Assembly: GCA_019118425.1 (NCBI GenBank)
Contig: DWYZ01000074.1
Location: forward strand, 1 to 41,782
Direction of reading: 5' to 3'
DNA length: 41,782 nucleotides
DNA from: Candidatus Blautia faecavium
GTDB taxonomy: Bacteria; Bacillota; Clostridia; Lachnospirales; Lachnospiraceae
The position numbers were made by a program, and so were the translations under genes. Positions within the stretch are counted from its first letter, which is position 1. Each line of letters starts with the position of its first letter. Shown here in pieces: positions 24,811-33,557 of this stretch. The notes below the pieces were generated by a model. That model worked only from the letters and a program-made list of their open reading frames with translations. It ran no database searches and had not been told where the DNA came from.

Positions 24811-26134
24811 AGATAAGAAAAAAGTGCCAAAGCGGATCGCGCAGACAGTATTGAATTCCTTAAAAGGCGGCGTGGTTCCCAGGATCGGCCTGCCCTATAT
24901 CACTGTAGGAAGAAAAAATGAGATTGAAGCCCTGCTGCACGATGTGGATATTATTTCTGATGGCGGAGCATCCTTCCGTTTTATCGTAGGCAGATACGGC
25001 TCCGGAAAAAGTTTCCTGATCCAAACAATCCGAAACTATGTCATGGACAAAGGATTTATTGTGGCGGATGCGGATCTTTCTCCGGAACGACGGCTGCAGG
25101 GAACACGTGGACAAGGTCTGGCAACATACCGTGAGCTGATCAGCAACCTCTCCACAAAGACTAAGCCGGAGGGCGGCGCCCTGACGCTGATATTGGACAG
25201 ATGGATCAACAGTGTCCAGACAGAGGCTGTGCAGGAAACGGGGCTGGAACCCGGCGACCCTGCTCTTACTAAGGCCGTAGACCAAAAAATCTACCGTGTA
25301 ACTTCCGCAGTCAGCGAACTGGTGCATGGCTTTGAATTCGCGAGGCTCCTTTCGGTGTATTACCATGCTTACGCAGACGGTAATGAAGAACTGAAAATGA
25401 AAGTCGTACGCTGGTTCCGGGGCGAATATGCCCTAAAACGGGAGGCAAAAGAAGAACTGGGTGTTAATATCATCATCACTGACGATGACTGGTATGAGCA
25501 TTTGAAGCTTTTTGCCGTATTTTTCCGCCTGGCGGGGTACTCCGGAATGATGATCATGATCGACGAGCTGGTCAATCTATATAAAATTCCTAATGCCATA
25601 ACCAGGCAGTATAATTATGAAAAGCTGCTGACCATGTACAACGATACCCTGCAGGGAAAGGCCAGATATCTTGGCATCATCATGGGCGCTACGCCCCAGG
25701 CAGTGGAAGATAAAAGGCGGGGCGTATACAGTTATGAGGCCCTCCGTTCCCGCCTGGCAGAGGGAAAGTTTTCGAGGCCAGGAACAAGGGACCTGCTTGC
25801 CCCGGTCATCCGTCTGGAGCCATTGACAGCAGAGGAAATGCTGGTGCTCTGTGAAAAGCTCGCCGATATGCACGGAGATCTCTATGGCTACGAAAGGAAA
25901 ATAGGGACGGATGAGCTGGTAAGTTTTATCAAGCTGGAGTACGGACGGATCGGCGCGGATCAGAACATCACCCCCCGTGAGGTAATCCGGGATTTCATCG
26001 AGCTTCTGGACTTACTGTATCAGAATCCGTCCATGAATATGGAAGAGCTTCTGCATTCTGACAGCTTCACTTATACAGATTCAAAGGCGGTTTCCAATGA
26101 GACAGAAAAAAATTACGCGGAGTTTACCATATGA
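24803..26134 (+). CDS. BrxD-like ATP-binding protein (DUF2791 type)
   Basis: The start is ATG 24803, preceded by AGAGGT; a TTG at 24800 is less likely. The 443 residues show the N-terminal ALNSLKGGVVPRIGLPYI-type start of this family, an early DNA/partner-contact segment VGRKNEI, Walker A GRYGSGKS (63-70) and Walker B MMIMIDELVNLY, so an active AAA-type ATPase is expected. BrxD occurs with the Lhr-like helicase BrxHI in type 2 BREX loci, and the same pair with TerB-N proteins occurs in Ter-linked DNA-processing cassettes. No PglX, PglZ, BrxL or BrxC is present here. The 4-base ATGA overlap with the helicase gene suggests a complex. Confidence 0.87.
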   Translation: MNKDKKKVPKRIAQTVLNSLKGGVVPRIGLPYITVGRKNEIEALLHDVDIISDGGASFRFIVGRYGSGKSFLIQTIRNYVMDKGFIVADADLSPERRLQGTRGQGLATYRELISNLSTKTKPEGGALTLILDRWINSVQTEAVQETGLEPGDPALTKAVDQKIYRVTSAVSELVHGFEFARLLSVYYHAYADGNEELKMKVVRWFRGEYALKREAKEELGVNIIITDDDWYEHLKLFAVFFRLAGYSGMMIMIDELVNLYKIPNAITRQYNYEKLLTMYNDTLQGKARYLGIIMGATPQAVEDKRRGVYSYEALRSRLAEGKFSRPGTRDLLAPVIRLEPLTAEEMLVLCEKLADMHGDLYGYERKIGTDELVSFIKLEYGRIGADQNITPREVIRDFIELLDLLYQNPSMNMEELLHSDSFTYTDSKAVSNETEKNYAEFTI

Positions 26135-28380
26135 ATGTATTTGACAGATATGCACCATTTATTCAGGATTATATTTACCTCTCCGGCTGGCAGACTCTTC
26201 GGGGCGTACAAAACGCCGCAGGGGAAGCCATCTTCGGCACAGATGACAATGTGCTTCTCACTGCCTCTACCGCATCGGGAAAAACAGAGGCGGCGTTTTT
26301 TCCTGTCCTGACCTTGCTGGATGAAGACCCGCCGGGCAGCGTCGGTGTATTGTATATCGCTCCTCTAAAAGCCTTGATCAACGACCAGTTTGGAAGGCTT
26401 TACGAACTATGCGATGAGGCGGGAATATCCGTAACCCGCTGGCACGGCGACGCCCCCCAGTCTCAAAAGCGCAAGCTGCTGAAAAAGCCTTCCGGAATCC
26501 TGCAGATTACTCCCGAATCTTTGGAATCCTTGATGATCAATAAGCACATGGAAATTCCGTCTCTGTTCGGCGACCTGCGCTTTATTATCATAGATGAGAT
26601 ACACTCCCTGCTTCGCGGGGACCGGGGCATGCAGACCTTCTGCCTGATCGAACGGCTCTGCAGGCTGGCAGAGTGCAGTCCCAGAAGGATCGGCCTTTCC
26701 GCGACCATCGGGAATCCCGAAGAGGCAGGCCGTTTCCTCGCCGCAGGCAGCGGCCGGAAGACCATTATCCCCCGCTTCGACGGCGGAAAGGAAATATGGC
26801 GATTATCCATGGAACATTTTTATAATACAGCGCCTCAGGCGGATGAAGGAAAACAAGACGTGCCGGAAACCCTTACCCTGGAATCCCCGACAGATTCCGC
26901 GCCAAAAGCGGCCGATCCTGGCATTGGCTATATCTTCGAGCATACCCGGGGAAAGAAATGCCTGATCTTTACCAACTCCCGTGAGGAATGCGAAGCAGTC
27001 TGCCAGAATCTGCGCCAGTACTGCGAGGCAAACCATGAGACCGACCGCTTTCTTATCCATCACGGGAATCTCTCCGCCTCCTATCGGGAAAGCGCGGAGG
27101 AGGAAATGAAGGACGATGATTCCCTTATGTCCGTCTGCGCCACTGCCACTTTGGAGCTTGGTATTGACATTGGAAAACTGGAACGGGCCTTTCAGATTGA
27201 CGCTCCTTTCACCGTGTCCGGATTTTTGCAGCGTATGGGCAGGACAGGCAGGCGCGGAGACCCATCGGAAATGTGGTTTGTCATGCGTGAGGAACATCCG
27301 GAGGCCAGAGCCATGCTTCCGGAAATGATCCCTTGGTACCTGATCCAGGGAATCGCGCTGGTCCAGCTTTACATTGAGGAACGATTTGTGGAACCGCCAA
27401 GGATGGAAAGACTTCCCTACAGTCTTCTCTACCATCAGACCATGAGCACTTTAGCCTCATGCGGGGAAATGACCCCCGGGGAGCTGGCTTCCCGGGTTCT
27501 GCCTCTGTCTTGTTTTCACAGAATATCCCAGGAGGATTATCGTATCCTGCTAAGGCATCTTCTGGAGATCGACCATATCAGCCGGACGGAAAACGGCGGG
27601 CTGATCCTGGGACTTTCCGGGGAGAGGGTCGTAAACAATTACAAATTCTACGCCGTATTCCAGGAGAATATCGAATATTCCGTACATTCCGGTTCGGAAG
27701 AACTTGGAACGATCGTAAAGCCGCCTCCAGTGGGAGATAAGATTGCTATTGCCGGAAGGGTCTGGCTTGTAGAAGAGGTGGATCACAAAAAAAGAGAAGT
27801 CTGGTGTACCCTTGTAAAAGGCAATATTCCGGCCTATTTCGGTGATGTGGCGGGCGATATCCATACGCGCATCCTGGAACGTATGTATATTGTTTTAAAG
27901 GAACAGAAAAACTATCCTTATCTCATGCGGCATGCGGTATGCCGTCTTAAGGACGCAAGAGACAGCTTTTTAAAGTCTGGGATGGAAAAGCATCCCCTGA
28001 TACATTTGGGCGGAAATATGTGGGCGTTGTTTCCCTGGCTTGGCAGCTATGCCTTTCTGGCTTTAGAGCGTTTCCTTAAAATCCGCTGCCAAAAACGGCT
28101 GGGGCTTAAGGGCTTAAGTCCCTCCAGGCCATACTATCTGCAGTTCACCATGAAAGTGGGAGAAGAAGCATTTTATCAGATCACAGCAGAGGAGGCGGAA
28201 AAGGAATTTGATCCCCTGGAACTAGTCTATCCGAAAGAAGTTCCGGTATTTGATAAATATGATGAGTATGTGCCGGAAGAATTGGTCCGAAAAGGCTTTG
28301 CCCTGGGGGTTCTGGACATTGGCGGCATGAAAAAGAGAGTTCGCAGCTGGCTGCATAGCAGACCCGAACCACGCGTATAG
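26131..28380 (+). CDS. DEAD/DEAH-box (Lhr-like, BrxH-type) superfamily II helicase
   Basis: The protein has 749 residues. Motif I TASTASGKT (44-52), Ia APLKALIND, Ib TPES, II DEIH (155-158), III SAT, IV-V TNSREECE/ATLELGIDIG and VI QRMGRTGRRG are all complete, so it should be an active ATP-dependent translocase. The C-terminal ~300 residues include the winged-helix and Lhr-type extension. It is the last gene of the operon, translationally coupled to the BrxD-like ATPase. In Ter/BREX-type settings the pair is thought to remodel or load on foreign DNA; that role is inferred from neighbours, not proven. Fifty bases separate it from the truncated toxin gene on the other strand. Confidence 0.93.
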   Translation: MNVFDRYAPFIQDYIYLSGWQTLRGVQNAAGEAIFGTDDNVLLTASTASGKTEAAFFPVLTLLDEDPPGSVGVLYIAPLKALINDQFGRLYELCDEAGISVTRWHGDAPQSQKRKLLKKPSGILQITPESLESLMINKHMEIPSLFGDLRFIIIDEIHSLLRGDRGMQTFCLIERLCRLAECSPRRIGLSATIGNPEEAGRFLAAGSGRKTIIPRFDGGKEIWRLSMEHFYNTAPQADEGKQDVPETLTLESPTDSAPKAADPGIGYIFEHTRGKKCLIFTNSREECEAVCQNLRQYCEANHETDRFLIHHGNLSASYRESAEEEMKDDDSLMSVCATATLELGIDIGKLERAFQIDAPFTVSGFLQRMGRTGRRGDPSEMWFVMREEHPEARAMLPEMIPWYLIQGIALVQLYIEERFVEPPRMERLPYSLLYHQTMSTLASCGEMTPGELASRVLPLSCFHRISQEDYRILLRHLLEIDHISRTENGGLILGLSGERVVNNYKFYAVFQENIEYSVHSGSEELGTIVKPPPVGDKIAIAGRVWLVEEVDHKKREVWCTLVKGNIPAYFGDVAGDIHTRILERMYIVLKEQKNYPYLMRHAVCRLKDARDSFLKSGMEKHPLIHLGGNMWALFPWLGSYAFLALERFLKIRCQKRLGLKGLSPSRPYYLQFTMKVGEEAFYQITAEEAEKEFDPLELVYPKEVPVFDKYDEYVPEELVRKGFALGVLDIGGMKKRVRSWLHSRPEPRV

Positions 28381-28429
28381 CTGCAGGATCACGGCCAATC
28401 CACATATAAGCTGTTACGATTCATTCATC

Positions 28430-28666
28430 TTAATAATCACTGGATTCCTGGGATATGGAACTAATACCGAACAACTTATACATAAAACCTTCTCTTTCAT
28501 CAAACATTTCCACAATATTGATTCTGTCCTTTTCGATTCTGTAAAACAGATAATTACGGCTTACATAAAAGTATCTGTAATCACAATGAATATCATACTT
28601 CTGATGCTGTGTCTGAAAGCTCCAGGAATCTTCGGACTGAATTTCACTTAAATATGAACAGCGCAT
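28430..28666 (-). pseudogene. 5'-truncated RelE/ParE-family toxin
   Basis: Seventy-eight residues with the typical C-terminal half of the Clostridial RelE/ParE relatives: YRYFYVSRNYLFYRIEKDRI, then VEMFDEREGFMYKLFGI and the conserved end SSISQESSDY. The usual N-terminal ~50 residues are missing. The first Met lies inside the 19-bp hairpin arm and a stop codon immediately precedes it. No ribosome binding site and no antitoxin gene are present. I read it as a toxin remnant cut by whatever placed the hairpin element. A short functional form cannot be excluded. Confidence 0.6.
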
Positions 28667-28730
28667 CTATATTCAGCGGGATTTCCGTTTGAATATAGAT
28701 GCGCTGTTTTCTATGTTTTTTTTATTTTAC
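28657..28730 (+). terminator. Perfect 19-bp hairpin with T-rich tail
   Basis: Arms AACAGCGCATCTATATTCA (28657-28675) and TGAATATAGATGCGCTGTT (28690-28708) are exact complements around a 14-base loop, followed on the plus strand by a T-rich run from 28709 with eight consecutive T. It can end transcripts from the TerB-N operon before they enter the oppositely oriented HAD gene. The arm length and perfection are unusual for a plain terminator, so a miniature repeat origin is possible. Confidence 0.7.
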
Positions 28731-29543
28731 ACCAAACTTCTCAAGCTCACCTGCCGCCTGTTTAAAATCTTTAAAGTGAACGGTATGGATTCCAAGCTTT
28801 TCTGCTCCTTCACAGTTCTCCTTCCGGTCGTCAATGAACACGGTTCTTTCCGGCGCTAAATGATAAGTATCCAAAAGCTTTCTATAAATGCCTTCTTCCG
28901 GCTTTAGCTCCTTCGCTTCACAGGAGAACACCGCACCGTCCATGTAAGACAGAAACTTCATCTGATCCTTGGTATGATCCAGCATATACCGGCTGTAATT
29001 AGAGAGGATATATAAATGATATCCCTGGCTTTTTAAATACTTAACCCAAGTTTCTGCATAGGGAAACAGGGAAATCGTTTCCGGACTTTTTCTCAGCACC
29101 TCGCGGATTTCCTCTCCATACTCCGGAGCCAGATCGATAAACTGACGAAGGTACTCTTCTTCCTCATAAACACCCCGGTCACGCTCATCCCAGACTTTAC
29201 TGCGAAAAGTCGCATCCGCGATTTTTTCATACTTTTCCTTAGGAAAATGAAATCCTTCCAGATACTTTTCCCACTCAAACGCCATCAATACTTTTCCTAT
29301 GTCAAACACAACATTCTCGATCATCCGGTCCTCCTTGGTATCTTTCTTCTTTTTTCCCCAGAATCGGTAAGCAAGGATAAAAATATAAAGCAGCACAGGC
29401 ACCAAAAGGGCCACGCCCAAAGACGCCCGAAACATCATCTGCGCATTCTCCCCTTTCCCGAAAGCAAACAGCATGGGAATACAAAACACCAGCAGCAGCA
29501 CGATCACTCCCGCGATGGCTGCAAACCTTTTAAAATCTTTCAT
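28722..29543 (-). CDS. HAD-superfamily phosphatase with N-terminal membrane anchor
   Basis: The protein has 273 residues. Two hydrophobic helices (about 8-29 and 38-62) precede a basic linker and a HAD domain from residue ~75: motif I VFDIGKVL (the DxGxV form of the YihX-like group), motif II Ser/Asn in YILSNYS, the Lys in KELKPEEGIY and motif IV FIDDRKEN. The catalytic parts are complete, so it should be an active, cytosol-facing membrane-bound phosphatase, probably for a sugar phosphate or nucleotide; the substrate is unknown. ATG 29543 follows AAGGAG with 10 nt. The gap to purA (29544-29721) holds no convincing terminator, only a short open frame without a start signal. Confidence 0.85.
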   Translation of the reverse strand: MKDFKRFAAIAGVIVLLLVFCIPMLFAFGKGENAQMMFRASLGVALLVPVLLYIFILAYRFWGKKKKDTKEDRMIENVVFDIGKVLMAFEWEKYLEGFHFPKEKYEKIADATFRSKVWDERDRGVYEEEEYLRQFIDLAPEYGEEIREVLRKSPETISLFPYAETWVKYLKSQGYHLYILSNYSRYMLDHTKDQMKFLSYMDGAVFSCEAKELKPEEGIYRKLLDTYHLAPERTVFIDDRKENCEGAEKLGIHTVHFKDFKQAAGELEKFGVK

Positions 29544-29721
29544 TCCTGAAATTCTCCTTATCTTTATGCAAGTTACAGTTTATTACAAAATTCCAGGAAC
29601 GTCAATTAAAATCCGTCCTCAGATCTTCGAAAAATCAATTTCCAAATCCTCGAATATTCCCGCCCGGACTACATCAGAAAATGTAAATTCGTCCCCACAG
29701 TTTATCTTAAGTCCCGTATTC

Positions 29722-31002
29722 TTATTTATTCCTGTAAATAATATCCTTTCTTCCCGGCCCGTTAGAGATCATAGTGATGGGGAAGCCGATATGTTCTTCT
29801 ACAAACTCGATATACCTGCGGCAGTTTTCAGGAAGGTCTTCATAATTCTTGATCCCCCTGATGTCGCTCTTCCAGCCCGGAAGGACTTCCAGAACCGGCT
29901 TCGCCTTTTCAAGCTCTACTGTGGTGGGGAAGTCTGTGATTACCTTTCCGTCAATATCATAGCCCACACATACCGGAATCTCATCCAAATATCCCAGCAC
30001 ATCCAATACCGTAAAGGCTACATCTGTAGTTCCCTGGATGCGGCAGCCGTATTTAGAAGCCACACAGTCGAACCATCCCATTCTTCTGGGACGTCCTGTG
30101 GTAGCGCCATACTCTCCGCCATCTCCTCCACGTCTCCGAAGCTCGTCTGCTTCCTCTCCAAATATCTCTGACACGAAAGCTCCTGCCCCTACCGCGCTGG
30201 AATAAGCTTTGCATACGGTAATGATCTTTTTAATCTCATAGGGAGGCAGACCTGCGCCGATGGCGCCATATGCCGCCAAAGTGGAGGAAGAAGTTACCAT
30301 AGGATAGATACCATGGTCCGGATCCTTCAGAGAACCAAGCTGTCCCTCCAGAAGAATCTCCTTTCCTTCTTTTATGGCGTTCCATAAATATAAGGAAACA
30401 TCCGCCACATATGGCTCTACCATTTTTCTGTACTCATGGAGTTCGTCCATAAGCTCGTCCGGATTCAGGAGCGGCTTGTGATATAAATGCTCAAGAAGGA
30501 CGTTTTTCGTCTCACATACGCGCACCACTTTTTCCTTTAACGATTCTTCGTCAAAAAGCTCACTCACCTGGAAACCGATTTTTGCATATTTATCAGAGTA
30601 AAAAGGAGCAATTCCAGACTTAGTGGAGCCGAATGACTTGCCTGCCAGTCTTTCTTCCTCATATTTGTCAAACAGAATATGGTAAGGCATCACTATCTGC
30701 GCCCTATCGGAAATAAGGATCTTAGGCGCCGGAACTCCTCTGTCTACGATATCCTGGTATTCTTTAAAAAACACCGGGATATTTAATGCCACGCCGTTTC
30801 CGATCACACTTGTGGTGTGGTCATAGAATACACCTGACGGTAAAGTGTGAAGGGCAAATTTACCATAGTCGTTGACAATGGTATGACCTGCGTTCGCTCC
30901 ACCCTGGAATCTTACGATAATGTCCGCTTCCTGGGCAAGCATATCGGTGATCTTGCCTTTTCCTTCGTCACCCCAATTTGCTCCCACTATTGCTTTGATC
31001 AT
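29722..31002 (-). CDS. purA: Adenylosuccinate synthetase PurA
   Basis: ATG 31002 with GAGGAGG upstream gives 426 residues, the usual length; an in-frame start at 31044 would add a non-conserved 14-residue tail. The N-terminal GANWGDEGKGK GTP loop, the QGGANAGHT segment, GSTKSGIAP and the late TTGRPRRMGWFD motif identify PurA. It joins IMP and aspartate using GTP, the first step from IMP to AMP. It lies downstream of purB and purC on the same strand, so the three genes cover a mid-pathway step and both reactions at which adenylosuccinate lyase acts. Confidence 0.97.
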   Translation of the reverse strand: MIKAIVGANWGDEGKGKITDMLAQEADIIVRFQGGANAGHTIVNDYGKFALHTLPSGVFYDHTTSVIGNGVALNIPVFFKEYQDIVDRGVPAPKILISDRAQIVMPYHILFDKYEEERLAGKSFGSTKSGIAPFYSDKYAKIGFQVSELFDEESLKEKVVRVCETKNVLLEHLYHKPLLNPDELMDELHEYRKMVEPYVADVSLYLWNAIKEGKEILLEGQLGSLKDPDHGIYPMVTSSSTLAAYGAIGAGLPPYEIKKIITVCKAYSSAVGAGAFVSEIFGEEADELRRRGGDGGEYGATTGRPRRMGWFDCVASKYGCRIQGTTDVAFTVLDVLGYLDEIPVCVGYDIDGKVITDFPTTVELEKAKPVLEVLPGWKSDIRGIKNYEDLPENCRRYIEFVEEHIGFPITMISNGPGRKDIIYRNK

Positions 31003-31072
31003 AACACTTTCTTCCTCCTCGTGTTTTCTGTTATCTGTGCACACTTGCTGTATGGTTACGGATCAGTAACTC

Positions 31073-32506
31073 TCAGACATTGATCTCTGCCTTTACGCCT
31101 AAAAGCTCTTTATGCTTCTCTAAAACAGGCTGTACGACCTTTTGGATAAACGCCTCTGTCTGCTCCTTGGCACGGCCGGTATATCTAGAGGGCTCCATTG
31201 CCTTTTTCAGTTCATCCAAAGAAAGATTAAAGGCCGGATCGTCTGCGATCAGTTCCAGAAGATTATTTTCTCTTCCTTCTACCTTAACATTTCTGCCTGC
31301 TTCCATGGAAAGCTCGCGAATGCGCTCATGGAGATCCTGACGGTCGCCGCCGGCTTTTACTGCATCCATCATGATATTCTCGGTAGCCATAAAAGGAAGC
31401 TCCGCCATCAAGTGCTTCTCGATTACTTTCGGATAAACCACAAGGCCGTCCACCACATTCAGGCAAAGATCCAAAATGCCATCCACAGCCAAAAAGCCCT
31501 CCGGAATGCTCAGGCGCTTATTGGCAGAGTCATCCAACGTTCTTTCAAACCACTGGGTAGCGGAAGTAATGGCAGGATTCAGCGCATCCACCATCACGAA
31601 TCTGGAAAGAGAAGCAATACGCTCGCTCCTCATAGGATTTCTTTTATATGCCATAGCGGAGGAGCCGATCTGGGACTTTTCAAAAGGCTCTTCCACTTCT
31701 TTTAAATGCTGGAGAAGGCGGATGTCATTGGACATCTTATGGGCGCTTGCAGCAATCCCTGCCAGTACATTCAGCACACGGGTATCCACCTTGCGGGAAT
31801 ATGTCTGTCCGGATACCGGATAGCACTCCTTAAAGCCCATCTTCTTAGCAATCATCGGATCGATCTTGTCAATAGTTTCCTGATCCCCGTCAAACAGCTC
31901 TAAAAAGCTTGCCTGGGTACCGGTGGTTCCCTTGGATCCTAAAAGCTTCATGGTACTAAGGACATACTCCAAATCCTCAAGATCCATAAGGAATTCCTGT
32001 GCCCATAAAGTCGCTCTCTTTCCTACGGTAGTAGGCTGGGCAGGCTGAAAATGGGTGAAGGCAAGGGTTGGCTGCGCCTTATACGCATCCGCGAACTTGG
32101 CCAGCTCGGCGATCACATTGACCAGCTTTTTCTGTACAAGCTTTAACGCTTCTGTCATCACGATGATATCGGTATTATCCCCTACATAGCAGGAGGTAGC
32201 GCCTAAATGGATGATCCCCTTCGCCTTGGGACACTGCACGCCGTAAGCGTATACATGGGACATAACGTCATGGCGCACCTGGCGCTCCCGTTCCTTGGCC
32301 ACATCGTAATTAATATCATCCGCATGGGCCTTAAGCTCATCTATTTGCTCCTGGGTAATAGGAAGACCCAGCTCTTTTTCTGTCTCTGCCAGGGCGATCC
32401 ACAGTCTCCTCCAGGTACGGAACTTCATATCTGGAGAAAAGATATACTGCATCTCCTTGCTGGCATAGCGTTCGGATAAGGGACTTATATATCTGTCTGT
32501 ACTCAT
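31073..32506 (-). CDS. purB: Adenylosuccinate lyase PurB
   Basis: The start ATG 32506 lies 11 bases after AGGAG, giving 477 residues. The fumarase/aspartase-superfamily signature [14 protein letters not shown], the upstream [14 protein letters not shown] and the TGTQASF stretch are characteristic of the longer PurB type. It cleaves SAICAR to AICAR and adenylosuccinate to AMP, releasing fumarate. It lies 17 bases after purC and 70 before purA, so co-transcription is very likely. Confidence 0.97.
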   Translation of the reverse strand: MSTDRYISPLSERYASKEMQYIFSPDMKFRTWRRLWIALAETEKELGLPITQEQIDELKAHADDINYDVAKERERQVRHDVMSHVYAYGVQCPKAKGIIHLGATSCYVGDNTDIIVMTEALKLVQKKLVNVIAELAKFADAYKAQPTLAFTHFQPAQPTTVGKRATLWAQEFLMDLEDLEYVLSTMKLLGSKGTTGTQASFLELFDGDQETIDKIDPMIAKKMGFKECYPVSGQTYSRKVDTRVLNVLAGIAASAHKMSNDIRLLQHLKEVEEPFEKSQIGSSAMAYKRNPMRSERIASLSRFVMVDALNPAITSATQWFERTLDDSANKRLSIPEGFLAVDGILDLCLNVVDGLVVYPKVIEKHLMAELPFMATENIMMDAVKAGGDRQDLHERIRELSMEAGRNVKVEGRENNLLELIADDPAFNLSLDELKKAMEPSRYTGRAKEQTEAFIQKVVQPVLEKHKELLGVKAEINV

Positions 32507-32523
32507 ACTTAAATCTGCTCCTA

Positions 32524-33231
32524 TCAATCTAACCCAAGGCGGTGGAATACTTCATTGTAGGCTTCTTCCACGTTTCCCATATCTCGTCTGAAACGGTCTT
32601 TATCAAGTTTTTCGTTGGTGTTTACATCCCACAGGCGGCAGGTGTCCGGAGAAACTTCATCAGCCAGGAGGATTTTTCCGTGGAAACGTCCAAATTCAAT
32701 CTTAAAATCAATGAGCTTCATTCCTGCATTCAGGAAATATTCTTTCATAATCTCATTGATTTTTAAGGTATATTCTCTGATCTGATTGATCTCTTCTTTT
32801 GTGGCAAGGCCAAGAGCCAGCGCATAGTCATCATTAATAAAGGGATCTCCCAGTTCGTCGTTTTTATAGCTGAACTCCAGAATAGGACAGAGAAGCTCTC
32901 TTCCTTCTTCTACACCCATACGTTTAGAAAAGCTTCCTGCAGCGACATTGCGGATGATCACCTCTAAGGGTACGATATCCACCTTTTTCACAGCAGTTTC
33001 TCTGTCGTTTAACTCTTCGATGAAATGTGTAGGAATGCCAGCAGCCTCAAATTTCTGGAAAACAAGGTTTGTCATACGGTTGTTAATGACGCCTTTTCCC
33101 ACAATGGTACCTTTCTTCTCACCGTTAAATGCAGTCGCATCGTCCTTGTAGCTTACGATCACAACATCCGGGTCCTCTGTAGCAAAAACTTTTTTTGCTT
33201 TTCCTTCATAAAGCTGTTCTTTTTTCTCCAT
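32524..33231 (-). CDS. purC: SAICAR synthetase PurC
   Basis: Its 235 residues match the standard short Pur[12 protein letters not shown] at the N-terminus, [15 protein letters not shown], the [16 protein letters not shown] substrate motif, and [10 protein letters not shown]...[15 protein letters not shown] are all present. It ligates aspartate to CAIR. ATG 33231 follows AAAGGTG. It heads the purC-purB-purA operon, preceded by a 326-base region containing a promoter-like pair and a strongly structured leader. Confidence 0.97.
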   Translation of the reverse strand: MEKKEQLYEGKAKKVFATEDPDVVIVSYKDDATAFNGEKKGTIVGKGVINNRMTNLVFQKFEAAGIPTHFIEELNDRETAVKKVDIVPLEVIIRNVAAGSFSKRMGVEEGRELLCPILEFSYKNDELGDPFINDDYALALGLATKEEINQIREYTLKINEIMKEYFLNAGMKLIDFKIEFGRFHGKILLADEVSPDTCRLWDVNTNEKLDKDRFRRDMGNVEEAYNEVFHRLGLD

Positions 33232-33246
33232 CGTACAATCACCTTT

Positions 33247-33385
33247 CTTATTTTATTCCCGCGGAAAACAAGCCAAGCGGACATACTGCCTGTCCATTTG
33301 GCGACTGCCGCGAGGGTCAAAAACCCCGCAGCCCTGCTGTGCTGCAAATTTAATGCCCGCAGCTTGCTGCGTTTTTTGACTGGAT
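33247..33385 (-). terminator. Structured region before purC: bidirectional terminator-like hairpin plus a second nested stem
   Basis: Inverted arms GTCAAAAA...CGCAGC and GCTGCG...TTTTTTGAC (about 33314-33385) enclose two small stems; either strand ends in a U-run. The sequence GTCAAAAAACGCAG (minus strand) recurs in the terminator at 37064. Just downstream on the minus strand a nested stem follows: CGCGG/CCGCG outside and GCCAA/TTGGC with GGAC/GTCC inside (about 33256-33312). The first part may end the transporter operon or attenuate purC. No known purine, ZTP or PRPP riboswitch consensus was found by eye. Confidence 0.55.
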
Positions 33386-33403
33386 GCCAATACATACATT
33401 TGC

Positions 33404-33432
33404 AGTATATAACAAGGAAATCAGAAAAGCAA
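33404..33432 (-). promoter_or_regulatory. Candidate purC operon promoter
   Basis: Minus-strand TTGCTT (33432-33427) and TATACT (33409-33404) are 17 bases apart. It would start transcription near 33397 and place the whole structured element in a ~165-base purC leader. The -35 box lies in a 12-bp inverted repeat (33425-33436 with 33490-33501, 53-base loop). Confidence 0.5.
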
Positions 33433-33557
33433 GAGCTAACCGTAATCCGTTACTTTCCTCTTACTATCCTGTGAAGAAATCTTAGTCCCGCTCTTGCTTT
33501 TTGCTGTCCGGCCTGCTTTTCGAGAAAATATCAAAAAAGCCGTCTTTATAAGTCTAT

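Noticed and set aside
26803-27435. 210-codon open frame antisense to the helicase
   Set aside because: The helicase motifs on the plus strand are complete and the antisense frame has no family pattern or start signal.
22816-28380. Complete BREX locus
   Set aside because: BrxD-like ATPase and Lhr-like helicase are present, but PglX, PglZ, BrxC and BrxL are not in the window.
29544-29721. Short minus-strand frame after purA ending in an acidic tail
   Set aside because: Open for about 35 codons but without a start codon or ribosome binding site; too little to call a gene.
29473-30171. 232-codon plus-strand open frame
   Set aside because: It runs antisense through purA and the HAD start; no start signal and no recognisable protein pattern.
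33425-33501. 12-bp inverted repeat as transporter operon terminator
   Set aside because: The loop is 53 bases, too long for an intrinsic terminator, and one arm overlaps the likely purC -35 box.
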